A DNA stretch of 64,000 bases from Aradus depressus (taxonomy: Eukaryota > Arthropoda > Insecta > Hemiptera > Aradidae). The DNA lies in assembly GCA_963662175.1 (NCBI GenBank), contig OY759224.1, positions 22,825,489-22,889,488 on the forward strand, given 5' to 3'. A program made the translations under genes and the position numbers. Below, piece by piece: positions 35,868 to 45,238 of the stretch. Under the pieces are notes generated by a model. It was given only the letters and a program-made list of their open reading frames with translations. It was not told where the DNA came from and ran no database searches. The stretch's first letter is position 1, and each line of letters starts with the position of its first letter.

Positions 35868-37340
35868 ATGAGTTCTGATAGCGGGGGCCCTGGGCCCCCC
35901 GTTGCTGTTAATTGTCACGACAACATAGGCCCAAATTTCATCCATGACTTAGCACCTCAACAAAATATGTTACCTATCTCAGCAGAAACCAAAGGTAGTG
36001 TTACCCACCCAGAAGTAACCAATACCGCAAGTTTAAAAAGAATTAGCTCCGAACAATTACAATCCACCTCTAAGGTTTTTGTTTCTAATCTCTCACATGA
36101 TGTTCTCATTAATAAAGATCAACAGAAAAAAGAATTTAGAGACAGGCTAGCGAGAAACATTTTTAGCCCCAACGACAAAGGTCCGTTCTTCATTTTTGTG
36201 GAAGGTTCAGATGGAAATGCTGGAAAAATACACCCGATGTTTTTCGGCAGACAGCTGATTCGTGAGGGTGGTATTATAATTGATAATATTGTCGATATTC
36301 GGGTAACTGGTAAAAACCGGATAAAAATTGAAACGAGAACTTCAGAACAAGCCAACAATTTACTTAACTGTGAAATGTTCAAAATGTACAACTTATTTGC
36401 ATATATTCCTGAGTTTTTGACGAGACGTACGGGTGTGATCCGGGGGGTGGATCCTGATCTTTCCGATGAGGATATCCTCCGGGGGATCCGATCTCCCATT
36501 CCTCCCGTCTCGGTGAGGAGGCTCTCCTACACCAAGGTAGACAACGGCACCACTAAAGTGTTCCCTTTACAGACTTGTTTCCTGACATTCCAGGGGCAGA
36601 GTCTCCCCGAATATGTGAACATCTACGGAGCCCGATGTAGGGTGGCCCCCTACATCCCTCCCGTCCGACAGTGCCTCAACTGTCTCCGGCTGGGACACTC
36701 GGCCGCCCAGTGTCGGGGCAAACAGCGGTGCCGCCACTGCGCCAATGACACCCATGTATTCGACAACTGTCCTTACCTTACTGACGACCCAACCTGTGTT
36801 AACTGTAAAGGTAAACACCTTTCCAATGACAAAAAGTGTCCTATATTCATGCAAAAAGAGCAGCAAAATTCCACTAAATATACAGCTCCATCTTACGCCA
36901 CTGTTATAAAAAACAACTATCCCACATTAGGACAAGTTACGAACAACTTGTCTGGCGGAGCTCCCGCCTGCCAGGATGATTTCCCTTCGTTAGTTAACAA
37001 TGATACAAATACTAGAAGTTACAAGAAAACTGTACTTAAACAACGCCGTTTCACCCCTTACACGACGAGTAACTCCATCTTAGAGAGGCAGACAACACAT
37101 GAACAACTTCCCCTCCAACCGATCACTAACAACCCCTTCAAAACAACTCAGATTGAAGTCATACTTACAGACCTTCTAAAATCCATCCAGTCTCACAACA
37201 ATCTCAGCCAAGTTGAAATTGTAGACAGAATCGGCAGTACATTCTATCAACTTGTCAATCAGAATAAACTTATAATGGAAACTATACAAAAAAAATACGA
37301 AGACGAAATGGAAACTACGGAACTTCTCCCCGAACGATAA
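35868..37340 (+). CDS. ORF1, gag-like RNA-binding protein of the non-LTR element
   Basis: 490 residues. The N-terminal 60 residues are low-complexity. A central region (about 80-260) includes an RRM-like or PRE-type segment with IFVEGSDGNAGKIHPM and RTGVIRGVDPDLSDEDI. Three CCHC-type knuckles follow at about residues 267-324: CLNCLRLGHSAAQC, CRHCANDTHVFDNC and CVNCKGKHLSNDKKC. The tail is polar. Proteins of this kind coat the element RNA and accompany it to the nucleus. The ATG at 35868 is the first of the long frame and follows a pyrimidine-rich leader. The stop TAA at 37338 lies 20 bp before the ORF2 frame. No break is seen. Confidence 0.88.
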   Translation: MSSDSGGPGPPVAVNCHDNIGPNFIHDLAPQQNMLPISAETKGSVTHPEVTNTASLKRISSEQLQSTSKVFVSNLSHDVLINKDQQKKEFRDRLARNIFSPNDKGPFFIFVEGSDGNAGKIHPMFFGRQLIREGGIIIDNIVDIRVTGKNRIKIETRTSEQANNLLNCEMFKMYNLFAYIPEFLTRRTGVIRGVDPDLSDEDILRGIRSPIPPVSVRRLSYTKVDNGTTKVFPLQTCFLTFQGQSLPEYVNIYGARCRVAPYIPPVRQCLNCLRLGHSAAQCRGKQRCRHCANDTHVFDNCPYLTDDPTCVNCKGKHLSNDKKCPIFMQKEQQNSTKYTAPSYATVIKNNYPTLGQVTNNLSGGAPACQDDFPSLVNNDTNTRSYKKTVLKQRRFTPYTTSNSILERQTTHEQLPLQPITNNPFKTTQIEVILTDLLKSIQSHNNLSQVEIVDRIGSTFYQLVNQNKLIMETIQKKYEDEMETTELLPER

Positions 37341-37359
37341 TTTTTACTTTTGTGGTCAT

Positions 37360-39969
37360 TTGTACTATATATTTTTTTTATCAGATACTAGTATGGCTGT
37401 TAACAACAAGAATAACGTTACTTATCCTCCAGCTACGGTTCCTCTTCTAACTCGTGTCCTTCAGTGGAACATTAGATCTTTGCCTGCTAACCGGGATAGT
37501 TTAGAGATCCTTCTGGCCAGAGATAAGATAGGTGTCTGTCTTCTATCCGAGACGTGGCTCAGACTGGGCCACCCTCCTCCCAACTTTAGAGATTATCTGT
37601 TCCTCCATGAGGACAGACCTGACGGCTACGGCGGGGCCGGGATCCTGGTACATCGCAGTCTATCCTGCACCCCTCTCTCTTTCAACCACAATCTCAACAA
37701 TATTTTACAGATTGTAGGAGCCAAGGTAAGAATTGGTAAGTTGATAATCGCCTTTATATCCATTTACGCCAAGCCCCAGCACAAACTCAGTAGTGCTGAT
37801 TGGGATAATTTATTCCAGCAATTTCCTACTCCAGTTTTCATAGGCGGGGATTTTAACGTCCACCACACCGCTTTTGGCTCTTCCTTCAACGATGGCTCGG
37901 GATCAACCCTACTTGATGTTTTTCACAATCTGAACCTGTGCTTTTTAAATGACGGATCTCCGACCCTGATCAGAAAACCTACCGACAAACCATCTTCTCC
38001 GGATTTGACAATCGTGTCCCCAGAGCTCGCCCCTTTCTCTGACTGGACAGTTCTGGCAGAGGCTCTGGGCTCCGATCATCTCCCCATCCACATCGACTGC
38101 ATCTGGGATGAGTCTCCCCACCCCTTCAATCCTCCTCTCCAACCAAATATTCATTGGAGAACTTCGAAAGCCGATTGGGACTTATTCAGGACAGAACTCG
38201 CTAGAAGAATTGATCATAATCCTCCCAACAATTATGACAATTTTATGGTACTTCTAAATTTAGCCGCTTCCCATTCCATTCCATTTTATTTTAGTCACCC
38301 CAAGTCTCACAGCAAGAATCACTTTCGATTTCCTAAAATTTGGTGGGATGAAGAATGTAGAGCTGCATGCGACGAGAATAAGAAGATCTATTCAACTTAC
38401 AGGAAAAGTCCGTCTCTTAGTCACTACATAGAAGTTAAAAGATCCACTGCCGCCACCAGAAGACTGTACAAAACGAAGAAAAGACAGAGCTGGATTACCT
38501 TTTGTGAATCTCTCAATCGAGATGTACCTCTATCCTCGATTTGGACGAGTATTAGACGTTTAAAGTATGGTCTGAATCCCCAGATTAAGGCGCCATGCGG
38601 CAGGGTGGGACCTTGGATTGCGGAGTTCCTTGATTCTGTTGCTCCACCGTACGTCCCCGAAAACGTAGATGTTAGTGATATACCTGTTGATAATAATGAT
38701 CTGAATGGGCCTTTCACACTCAGAGAACTAAAGGCTGCTATCAAATCAGGAAAAAGTACTGCGCCTGGGGTTGACCGCATCCACTACATCATGATGAAGG
38801 AGCTTCCCACGATTGGCATGGAAACGCTGCTACACTTCTTTAATGAAATCTGGCTGGGCCGGGGAGACATTCCTCGAGACTGGACTGTCCAACTAATACG
38901 GCCAATACTGAAACCACACAAACCACCTGAAGACTCCCAATCCTATCGTCCTATAGCTCTCTCCTCATGCATCGTAAAAACTTACGAGCGTATGATTAAA
39001 TACCGACTAGAATGGTGGCTTGAGAAGAATAACATACTCCCCCCTTTCCAACATGGGTTTCGTAGAGGTCATAGTACTCTTGACTGTCTTTCTTGCTTCG
39101 TCTCAGATGTCCAAATCAATTTCTCCAACTGTAAACATATGATAGCTCTTTATTTAGATCTGACTAACGCCTTTAGTAATGTCAACATCAATATTCTTAA
39201 AACTACCATGATTCGTCTCAAAATTCCTTCTAGATTTATTATAGCCGCTATAAATCTCCTGAAAAGCAGACACATTTTCATCCAGCTAGAAGACAGACGC
39301 CTAGGTCCTCTAACTGTCTCTGATGGCCTGCCACAGGGGGCGGTACTGAGCCCTTTACTTTTTAACTTATACACCTGTTCCTTGGGCACAATTTTTTCGC
39401 CACATATTCAAATCCTACAGTTCGCAGACGACATTACTATTTACCTCAGTGAAACCACTCAAGAAGAAGCTAAAAATAAAATGTCCATTGCGATGGAGAA
39501 CTTACGCGATTGGAATCTATCCCACGGCTTTCAGATCTCCGAGGCTAAGAGTGCGGTAATGGTGTTTTCCCGAAGACGACTGGCTGGCGTTATAGAAAAT
39601 ATACAAATTGGCCCTTTTCAGTTTAAAGTTGTCAAAGAGTTCAAGCTGCTTGGCATTGTGGTGGATAATAAACTCCTATGGAGGGAACACATCCGTCTAG
39701 TCCTCGATGTCGCGGAGAGAGCTTTAAACATCATCAGAAGCGTCAGTCGAATAAGGTATGGATCCCATCCCGCTATTTCACTTCTCTTATATCGAGCCCT
39801 TATATTATCTAGAATGGACTACGGCTGCATGCTCTTCGGAGATGCTGCCAAAACCCATCTTATGAAACTAGATCGGCTACAATATAAATCTTTGAGAATT
39901 TGTCTTGGTGCAATGATCTCTACACCCACCAATGTTCTGCAAGCTGAGGCCAGAGAAATCTCCGTCTAA
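37360..39969 (+). CDS. ORF2 part 1: APE-type endonuclease and reverse transcriptase
   Basis: 869 residues to a stop at 39967. The likely true start is the ATG at 37393 (MAVNNKN). The endonuclease occupies about residues 30-250: LQWNIRS, LSETWL, GGYGGAGILV-type strand, FIGGDFNVHH and GSDHLPIH carry the expected Asn, Glu, Asp and His. The reverse transcriptase follows: QSYRPIALSS, QHGFRRGHST, ALYLDLTNAFSNV (about 597), GLPQGAVLSP (about 657) and QFADDIT with the catalytic FADD near 688. The protein nicks the target and copies the element RNA there. The frame ends just after EAREISV, where related proteins continue without a break into RNase H; the continuation lies in another frame at 39978. 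Confidence 0.88.
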   Translation: MYYIFFLSDTSMAVNNKNNVTYPPATVPLLTRVLQWNIRSLPANRDSLEILLARDKIGVCLLSETWLRLGHPPPNFRDYLFLHEDRPDGYGGAGILVHRSLSCTPLSFNHNLNNILQIVGAKVRIGKLIIAFISIYAKPQHKLSSADWDNLFQQFPTPVFIGGDFNVHHTAFGSSFNDGSGSTLLDVFHNLNLCFLNDGSPTLIRKPTDKPSSPDLTIVSPELAPFSDWTVLAEALGSDHLPIHIDCIWDESPHPFNPPLQPNIHWRTSKADWDLFRTELARRIDHNPPNNYDNFMVLLNLAASHSIPFYFSHPKSHSKNHFRFPKIWWDEECRAACDENKKIYSTYRKSPSLSHYIEVKRSTAATRRLYKTKKRQSWITFCESLNRDVPLSSIWTSIRRLKYGLNPQIKAPCGRVGPWIAEFLDSVAPPYVPENVDVSDIPVDNNDLNGPFTLRELKAAIKSGKSTAPGVDRIHYIMMKELPTIGMETLLHFFNEIWLGRGDIPRDWTVQLIRPILKPHKPPEDSQSYRPIALSSCIVKTYERMIKYRLEWWLEKNNILPPFQHGFRRGHSTLDCLSCFVSDVQINFSNCKHMIALYLDLTNAFSNVNINILKTTMIRLKIPSRFIIAAINLLKSRHIFIQLEDRRLGPLTVSDGLPQGAVLSPLLFNLYTCSLGTIFSPHIQILQFADDITIYLSETTQEEAKNKMSIAMENLRDWNLSHGFQISEAKSAVMVFSRRRLAGVIENIQIGPFQFKVVKEFKLLGIVVDNKLLWREHIRLVLDVAERALNIIRSVSRIRYGSHPAISLLLYRALILSRMDYGCMLFGDAAKTHLMKLDRLQYKSLRICLGAMISTPTNVLQAEAREISV

Positions 39970-39977
39970 GGAGAAAC

Positions 39978-41171
39978 ATGCTGACCGGTAGGTTCCTTTC
40001 TTCTAGAATCCTCATCCAGGACCATCCTGTCGTAGAACGACTAGCTGCTTTAACTCCATCAGTGCGGCTGGATAAATTTTGGCAAACGAAAAGAGAGCCA
40101 TTACTTGTCAAAAATTATTCCCCATTGGTAGAACTAACCTTTAATGTTGTTAAGCACAGAACCCATCCAAGATACGAACATGATTGGCGACTCCCATTCA
40201 GTGACACCAGCAACATCATCTCCGACCCAGATCTTATCACTGACTGGTCTTGTTATCCTATACATCTAGAGGCTGGTTGGCGAAAAGGATATTGCTCTCA
40301 AGCGTTGTCTCTGTATACTGACGGGTCTAAAAACGAGCGCGGTGTCGGTGCAGCCTTCTTGGACCCTAATAACGACCATGCTGAGCAATTCAAACTGCAA
40401 CACATATCTTCCATCTTCACCGCTGAAGGTATAGCCATATTAGAAGCGCTGAAATATGTTGAACATCTCGCCACCAATGCTGTAATCTACTCTGATAGCC
40501 AGAGTGTCCTCAAGTCACTAAAGCACATGGATTCCAGATGTAACGATCCACTTCTACTGGATATTTCTCACCGACTAACTGAGCTACATCGGCACCAGAT
40601 ACATGTCTTTCTTATTTGGATCAAAGGTCACAGCAACATAAAATATAATGAGGCGGTGGACAGGCTGGCCAAGGAGGCCTCAACCTCGGGCCGATCTCTC
40701 ATGAACCTCCTCAGTCACGAAGATATTGCAGCCCATATCAAGAAGTTCAACCTTCGTCACTGGCAGAGGGATTATACTCGTTCTTTGTTAAATAAAGGGG
40801 CATTCTATGGAGCAATTCAGCCCCAGATACCCACTAAACCCTGGTTCACTCACCTCTCCAAACCGCGATCCTACTTCACAACTCTATGCAGACTTAGATT
40901 TAACCATACCAGACTTCCTTCCCATCTGTTTAAAATCCATCTCCTGGAATCACCAAGTTGTACCTGTGATCCCCAATATACAGCTGATTCCAATCATGTC
41001 ATCCTCGCTTGCCCTCTCACCAACAGTTTCCGTGACCCCCTTTTCGAAATTATTCTTACCAATAATTTACCCTTACCCATTGGTTTGCAACAAATTTTAA
41101 GTTATTCTAAAATCCCTCGCATATTTGATGTCTTATACAAATTTATTAATAGTAACAATATTTTAATATAG
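39978..41171 (+). CDS. ORF2 part 2: RNase H and C-terminal zinc motif, frame-shifted
   Basis: The frame resumes after a shift at about 39966-39970; LRRNMLTGRFL would follow EISV directly in an unbroken protein. RNase H runs from about residue 110 to 235: LYTDGSKNERGVGAA, EGIAILEAL, IYSDSQS and DRLAKEAS give the four acidic active-site positions, with WIKGHSN before the last. Beyond it are LRFNHTRLP and a zinc-type cluster CTCDPQYTADSNHVILAC. The protein would remove RNA from the hybrid and finish second-strand synthesis. The break is most simply a single-base loss and the only lesion I see in ORF2. It could also be an assembly error. Confidence 0.82.
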   Translation: MLTGRFLSSRILIQDHPVVERLAALTPSVRLDKFWQTKREPLLVKNYSPLVELTFNVVKHRTHPRYEHDWRLPFSDTSNIISDPDLITDWSCYPIHLEAGWRKGYCSQALSLYTDGSKNERGVGAAFLDPNNDHAEQFKLQHISSIFTAEGIAILEALKYVEHLATNAVIYSDSQSVLKSLKHMDSRCNDPLLLDISHRLTELHRHQIHVFLIWIKGHSNIKYNEAVDRLAKEASTSGRSLMNLLSHEDIAAHIKKFNLRHWQRDYTRSLLNKGAFYGAIQPQIPTKPWFTHLSKPRSYFTTLCRLRFNHTRLPSHLFKIHLLESPSCTCDPQYTADSNHVILACPLTNSFRDPLFEIILTNNLPLPIGLQQILSYSKIPRIFDVLYKFINSNNILI

Positions 41172-41337
41172 TTTTACATTTTCCTGCCCACTTCTCGGCC
41201 CCTCGGTTCCTCCCAGATCCCATATGATACCCTCATCACCTCCATAAAGTTCATTCACCTTCGTTCACCTTCATTTAACAACCTTTTCTTAAAATTGGAG
41301 TCATGGCTGATATGCTTCGTTCATGAGGCCATTCAAA

Positions 41338-41368
<31 letters not shown>
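41172..41368 (+). terminator. 3' untranslated region and A tail of the non-LTR element
   Basis: Pyrimidine-rich 3' UTR ending in ggccattcaaaataaaaaaa, with an AATAAA signal fused to a long A run. The right copy of the target duplication follows directly. Confidence 0.8.
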
Positions 41369-41372
<4 letters not shown>

Positions 41373-41433
41373 GTTTGAAATTAGGTTACTATAGTTATAT
41401 TACTTTGAGTATATAAAAAATTGAATTTAATTT

Positions 41434-41449
41434 CCACACAAGGGATATG
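41434..41449 (-). other. Conserved leader motif next to the 5' LTR
   Basis: On the minus strand CATATCCCTTGTGTGG begins one or two bases after the LTR end. The same 16 bases occur at 62754-62769, upstream of the related gag-like frame at 63001. The position is that of a primer binding site, but the sequence does not start TGG, so a tRNA match is not claimed. Confidence 0.5.
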
Positions 41450-41450
41450 G

Positions 41451-42814
41451 ATAATTTCAAAAATAAAATAATCTACCATATGGTTGAGTGAAGCTCTTAA
41501 AAAAATGAAAAACATATGTTATAAATAACTCTGTAAAATTTTCAAACTACGTTACTCGCACCAATCCAAAAATCCAAAAGTCTCCCGGTGTGATTCTGAA
41601 AATTAAGATTATTAAATATTATGTCCCGATAACGATTGGCGCTTATCTCAAAGGTGTTGATTCGCAAGGCCTATGAGTTTCGAGATTTGAATTTCATTGA
41701 GAGAGATATGGGGAGTTAAGAGAAAATTAAAACATATTTACAAACAATATAACTTTAATAAAACTATTATGAATTTTGAAATTAAAAATGGCCATCTTAG
41801 AAATTATATGTACAAAAAAATGGATCCTACCTTGGTGACGTCACCTGGAACATAAAATTCTAATTAATTCTATTTTACAAAAGAAATCGGAGTCCAGGCT
41901 CTCTCCACCTCATCTCAACTCTTCATTAGTCACTTCCCACTCACTTCCACCATTCCACTCACTACTTTGTCATTTATTTTTACACAGAAACAGGGACCAG
42001 TCCTTCACAGATTTTGCCTCTATCAGAACCCAGCGTAGACTGACTAAACTGCCTCCGCACGGAATTATGGGTAGCAAATTCGAGTTTCTTTTTTCTGTTG
42101 TCTCTTGTTTTACTTCTAAATATTAATATTTTTTGGTGTTTTCTCTCCTTTCTTCCGTTTCTTCTCTTTTCTAAATTGTCATCTTAATTTTCTGTAACTT
42201 TTGTTTTTAATTTTGGCTTCTTCATTTCTCGAAAACAGTGTTTAAAGTTTGTGGTATACACTTTCGGATCACTTGTATTATTTCAGATGGGATCCGGCCT
42301 AGTTGATTCGATGTATTTTAGAACTGACCGTTTCTTCAAAATTTACTACTGGCTTTTCTTTCTGATGTGGGCAGTTTTTCTCTTCTTTTTCTTCTTTAAT
42401 CTTTTCTTAATAATTAACTGTCTTTTCCTAAACATTTTCACAACCTTCTACCGACTCGTTTTTTAATTATTGACCTTTTCTTAATTTTGCTTATAATTTC
42501 CTGAAATTTCTTCTTTTAGCTGTTTCATTTTGTTTCTGGGTGCTAAATTAATCCCTTCTGAAAATTTAGTTTCCTTTTGAAGTCGGTGGATCTTGTAATT
42601 ATTATTTAAAATGTTTGTTGATAACTGTAAGGTTAGGCCTAAAGCTACCTTTTCTTTACTTTTACTGTATTTTATTTCTTTTTAAACTTGTTTTGTTCTT
42701 CATCCTTAGGTTTCTTTCTTCTTTATTTTCTTTGTCCTTTTCTAAATTGGTTTAATATAAATGTATCGTTGCTTATAAATCCGTTGCCTTGGCAACGGGC
42801 TTGTTTATATTACA
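41451..42814 (-). repeat. Right LTR-like direct repeat (5' LTR of minus-strand element), 1364 bp
   Basis: Partner of 29980-31343. On the minus strand it starts at 42814 with TGTAATATAAAC, and the element's leader follows at 41450. The right flank passes straight into an A-rich minisatellite. I find no matching short target duplication outside the two LTRs, so one flank may have been rearranged. Confidence 0.85.
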
Positions 42815-44180
42815 CGTCACAATATTTTATACATGAAAAAAAGAAAAGAAATTTTATTATTCTGGGACAATCACCGAGGTCCCCTAAGAATAAATACATA
42901 CAGAGTAAAGAAAAGGAAACAATTAAATATAGTATCAGTATGTCGTGAGAAGTAATAAATAAATTAGTGCTACATTGGAGAAAACTAGAAAATAAAAATA
43001 TATAAATATACAAAAGAATAACACGAAAAAACATAAAATGAACAAATAAAATAAAAAAAAAAAAGTATCTACTATATAAATAAAAGAGAATAAGTAAAAA
43101 AAATGAAAAAAAAGTATATAAATATACAAAAGAATAACACGAAATAACATAAAATGAACAGCTCAACTATGAAGAAGAAAAAAGAAAAGTATCTACTATA
43201 TAAATAAAAGAGAATATGTAAAAAAAAGGAAAAAAAGTATATAAATATACAAAAGAATAACACGAAAAAACATAAAATGAAGAGTTCAACTATGAAGAAG
43301 AAAAAAAAGAAAAATATCTACTATATAAATAAAAGAGAATATGTAAAAAAAAGGAAAAAAAAGTATATAAATATACAAAAGAGTAACACGAAATAACATA
43401 AAATGAACAGCTCAACTATGAAGAAGAAAAAAGAAAAGTATCTACTATATAAATAAAAGAGAATATGTAAAAAAAAAGGAAAAAAAAAGTATATAAATAT
43501 ACAAAAGAATAACACGAAAAAACAAGTATCTACTATATAAATAAAAGAGAATATGTAAAAAAAAAGGAAAAAAAAGTATATAAATATACAAAAGAATAAC
43601 ACGAAAAAACATAAAATGAACAGCTCAACTATGAAGAAGAAAAAAGAAAAGTATCTACTATATAAATAAAAGAGAATATGTAAAAAAAAAGGAAAAAAAG
43701 TATATAAATATACAAAAGAATAACACGAAAAAACATAAAATGAAGAGTTCAACTATGAAGAAGAAAAAAAAGAAAAATATCTACTATATAAATAAAAGAG
43801 AATATGTAAAAAAAAAGGAAAAAAAAGTATATAAATATACAAAAGAGTAACACGAAATAACATAAAATGAACAGCTCAACTATGAAGAAGAAAAAAGAAA
43901 AGTATCTACTATATAAATAAAAGAGAATATGTAAAAAAAAAGGAAAAAAAAAGTATATAAATATACAAAAGAATAACACGAAAAAACAAGTATCTACTAT
44001 ATAAATAAAAGAGAATATGTAAAAAAAAAAGGAAAAAAAAGTATATAAATATACAAAAGAATAACACGAAAAAACATAAAATGAACAGCTCAACTATGAA
44101 GAAGAAAAAAAAAGAAAAGTATCTACTATATAAATAAAAGAGAATATGTAAAAAAAAAGGAAAAAAAAGTATATAAATAA
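42815..44180. repeat. A-rich minisatellite, about 130-bp unit
   Basis: About ten units with agtatataaatatacaaaag, aataacacgaaaaaacat, atgaacagctcaactatgaa and atctactatataaataaaag. Some units lack the middle block. The plus strand is very poor in C and G. The complement yields low-complexity Phe/Ile/Tyr/Leu-rich frames (43321-43752, 43749-44093), which are composition artefacts. Confidence 0.92.
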
Positions 44181-44663
44181 GAAAAAATAAATAGAATAAT
44201 GAAGTGGACAGAACATAATACTGTGATGGTTGATTATAAAAGTGAATGGAGGATGCCCAGACAAGGTTTGAAATAAAATTAGTTATAGACAGTGAGGGCT
44301 GGATAGAGAAGTGTGAGGAGAGAGAAGAAAAAGTAAATAAGCTAAAATAAATAAAATATACTTAATACAACGTAACGTACTTTGGACTGACCTTTAAGGT
44401 GTGGAGGAACTCTGCCCAAAATATGAAAATGAAAGTTTTGTATCAAATAATGTTTTTGGATATGAAACACGATTCTTTATAGTGATTATTTTATTATTTT
44501 TGAACAGTGAGAGTAAAATTCCAAAAAATGACCAGTTTTTTAATGTTGGTCTGGCTTGAGCCAAACCGGACCGGCGTATGTGATGAGTGTGGTGTAGAGT
44601 AGTGTGGCACGTTCTTAGCGGAGTCTAGTGTTGGGTAGAGTGAGGAGAGTACCTTAGAGCCTC
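44181..44663. other. Unassigned spacer
   Basis: AT-rich to 44520 with no frame or repeat I recognise. From about 44540 base composition rises (ccaaaccggaccggcg) towards the RT scrap that follows. Confidence 0.5.
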
Positions 44664-44797
44664 AGCTTCCATCAGTTAAACCAATCCGGGCAAGACATCT
44701 AGGCTATCCTGCAGAGTGCGCACTGCCCTATGAAGATCATGGTCTTGAGCTATGAGCAGCGTGTCATCGGCATAGGTTGCCAGAAATACTTGTTAAC
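44664..44797 (-). pseudogene. Scrap of a non-LTR reverse transcriptase with YADD motif
   Basis: The complement reads VFLATYADDTLLIAQDHDLH, then RAVRTLQDSLDVLPGL, then a stop. Tyr-Ala-Asp-Asp followed by T-x-L is the RT catalytic motif with its usual surroundings. Nothing else of the enzyme is preserved nearby, and the piece differs from the complete element at 35659. Confidence 0.7.
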
Positions 44798-44864
44798 AAA
44801 GAGGAATTATCAAAATTTTTGAAATTACGCCATTCAAACCATTTCTATTTACATGCTTTGAGAC

Positions 44865-45098
44865 TTGTACAACTATAGCCACTGTATAATGACTGCTGTT
44901 CGGCCTAGGTCTTTCAAATCAAGATTGCAATTGGGTTTATCAGTTTTTTTTCATCGACGATTTGGATCAAAACGTCTTATACAGATTTTTTCGTCTTTCG
45001 GATTATGTGCATCATATAATGATACTATAGGTACATTACCTCATAGGTGGTGCGGAAATGTGTGCATATTATGTAAATATGAATTTTCTAATGATTAA
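44865..45098 (+). CDS. Short frame, possibly a fragment of a transposon-encoded protein
   Basis: 77 residues. The core RSFKSRLQLGLSVFFHRRFG followed by SKRLIQIFSSFGLCASYNDT looks protein-like rather than random and contains several Cys (LCASY, CILCKYE). I have a faint sense that such a Leu-Gly-Leu, Phe-Gly-Ser-(K/R)-x-L-I, Ser-Tyr pattern occurs in proteins of unknown function spread with mobile DNA in invertebrates, but I cannot name the family. No promoter, intron or neighbouring frame extends it. Confidence 0.3.
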   Translation: MYNYSHCIMTAVRPRSFKSRLQLGLSVFFHRRFGSKRLIQIFSSFGLCASYNDTIGTLPHRWCGNVCILCKYEFSND

Positions 45099-45238
45099 AA
45101 CCGCGATATCTCACGAATGGTGAGTCGTAAGAGAAAACGTGACTGCATCATTTGTGTAGAGAATTGTATGATCTACAACTTTTGTCTAACCTATTTTCAC
45201 GATAAAACTTACCGTTTTCGAGAAAAATGAAAAAAACC

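Larger units (their letters stand above)
35659..41368 (+). mobile_element. Near-complete non-LTR retrotransposon (jockey/I group with RNase H)
   Basis: 5.7 kb from the left target duplication to a 28-base A tail. Layout: about 209 bp of 5' leader, ORF1 with zinc knuckles, a short gap, ORF2 with endonuclease and reverse transcriptase, one frame break, RNase H and a C-terminal zinc motif, about 170 bp of 3' UTR, and the A tail. RNase H downstream of RT points to the I side of the jockey/I group rather than jockey itself; the exact clade needs a tree. It lies in the leader of the minus-strand LTR-type element, in opposite orientation. Apart from the break near 39968 it appears intact, so it is young. 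Confidence 0.9.

Noticed and set aside
42810..44093. Hydrophobic minus-strand frames resembling membrane proteins
   Set aside because: Phe/Ile/Tyr/Leu runs result from the A-rich minisatellite read on the complement; they repeat with the unit and have no gene context.
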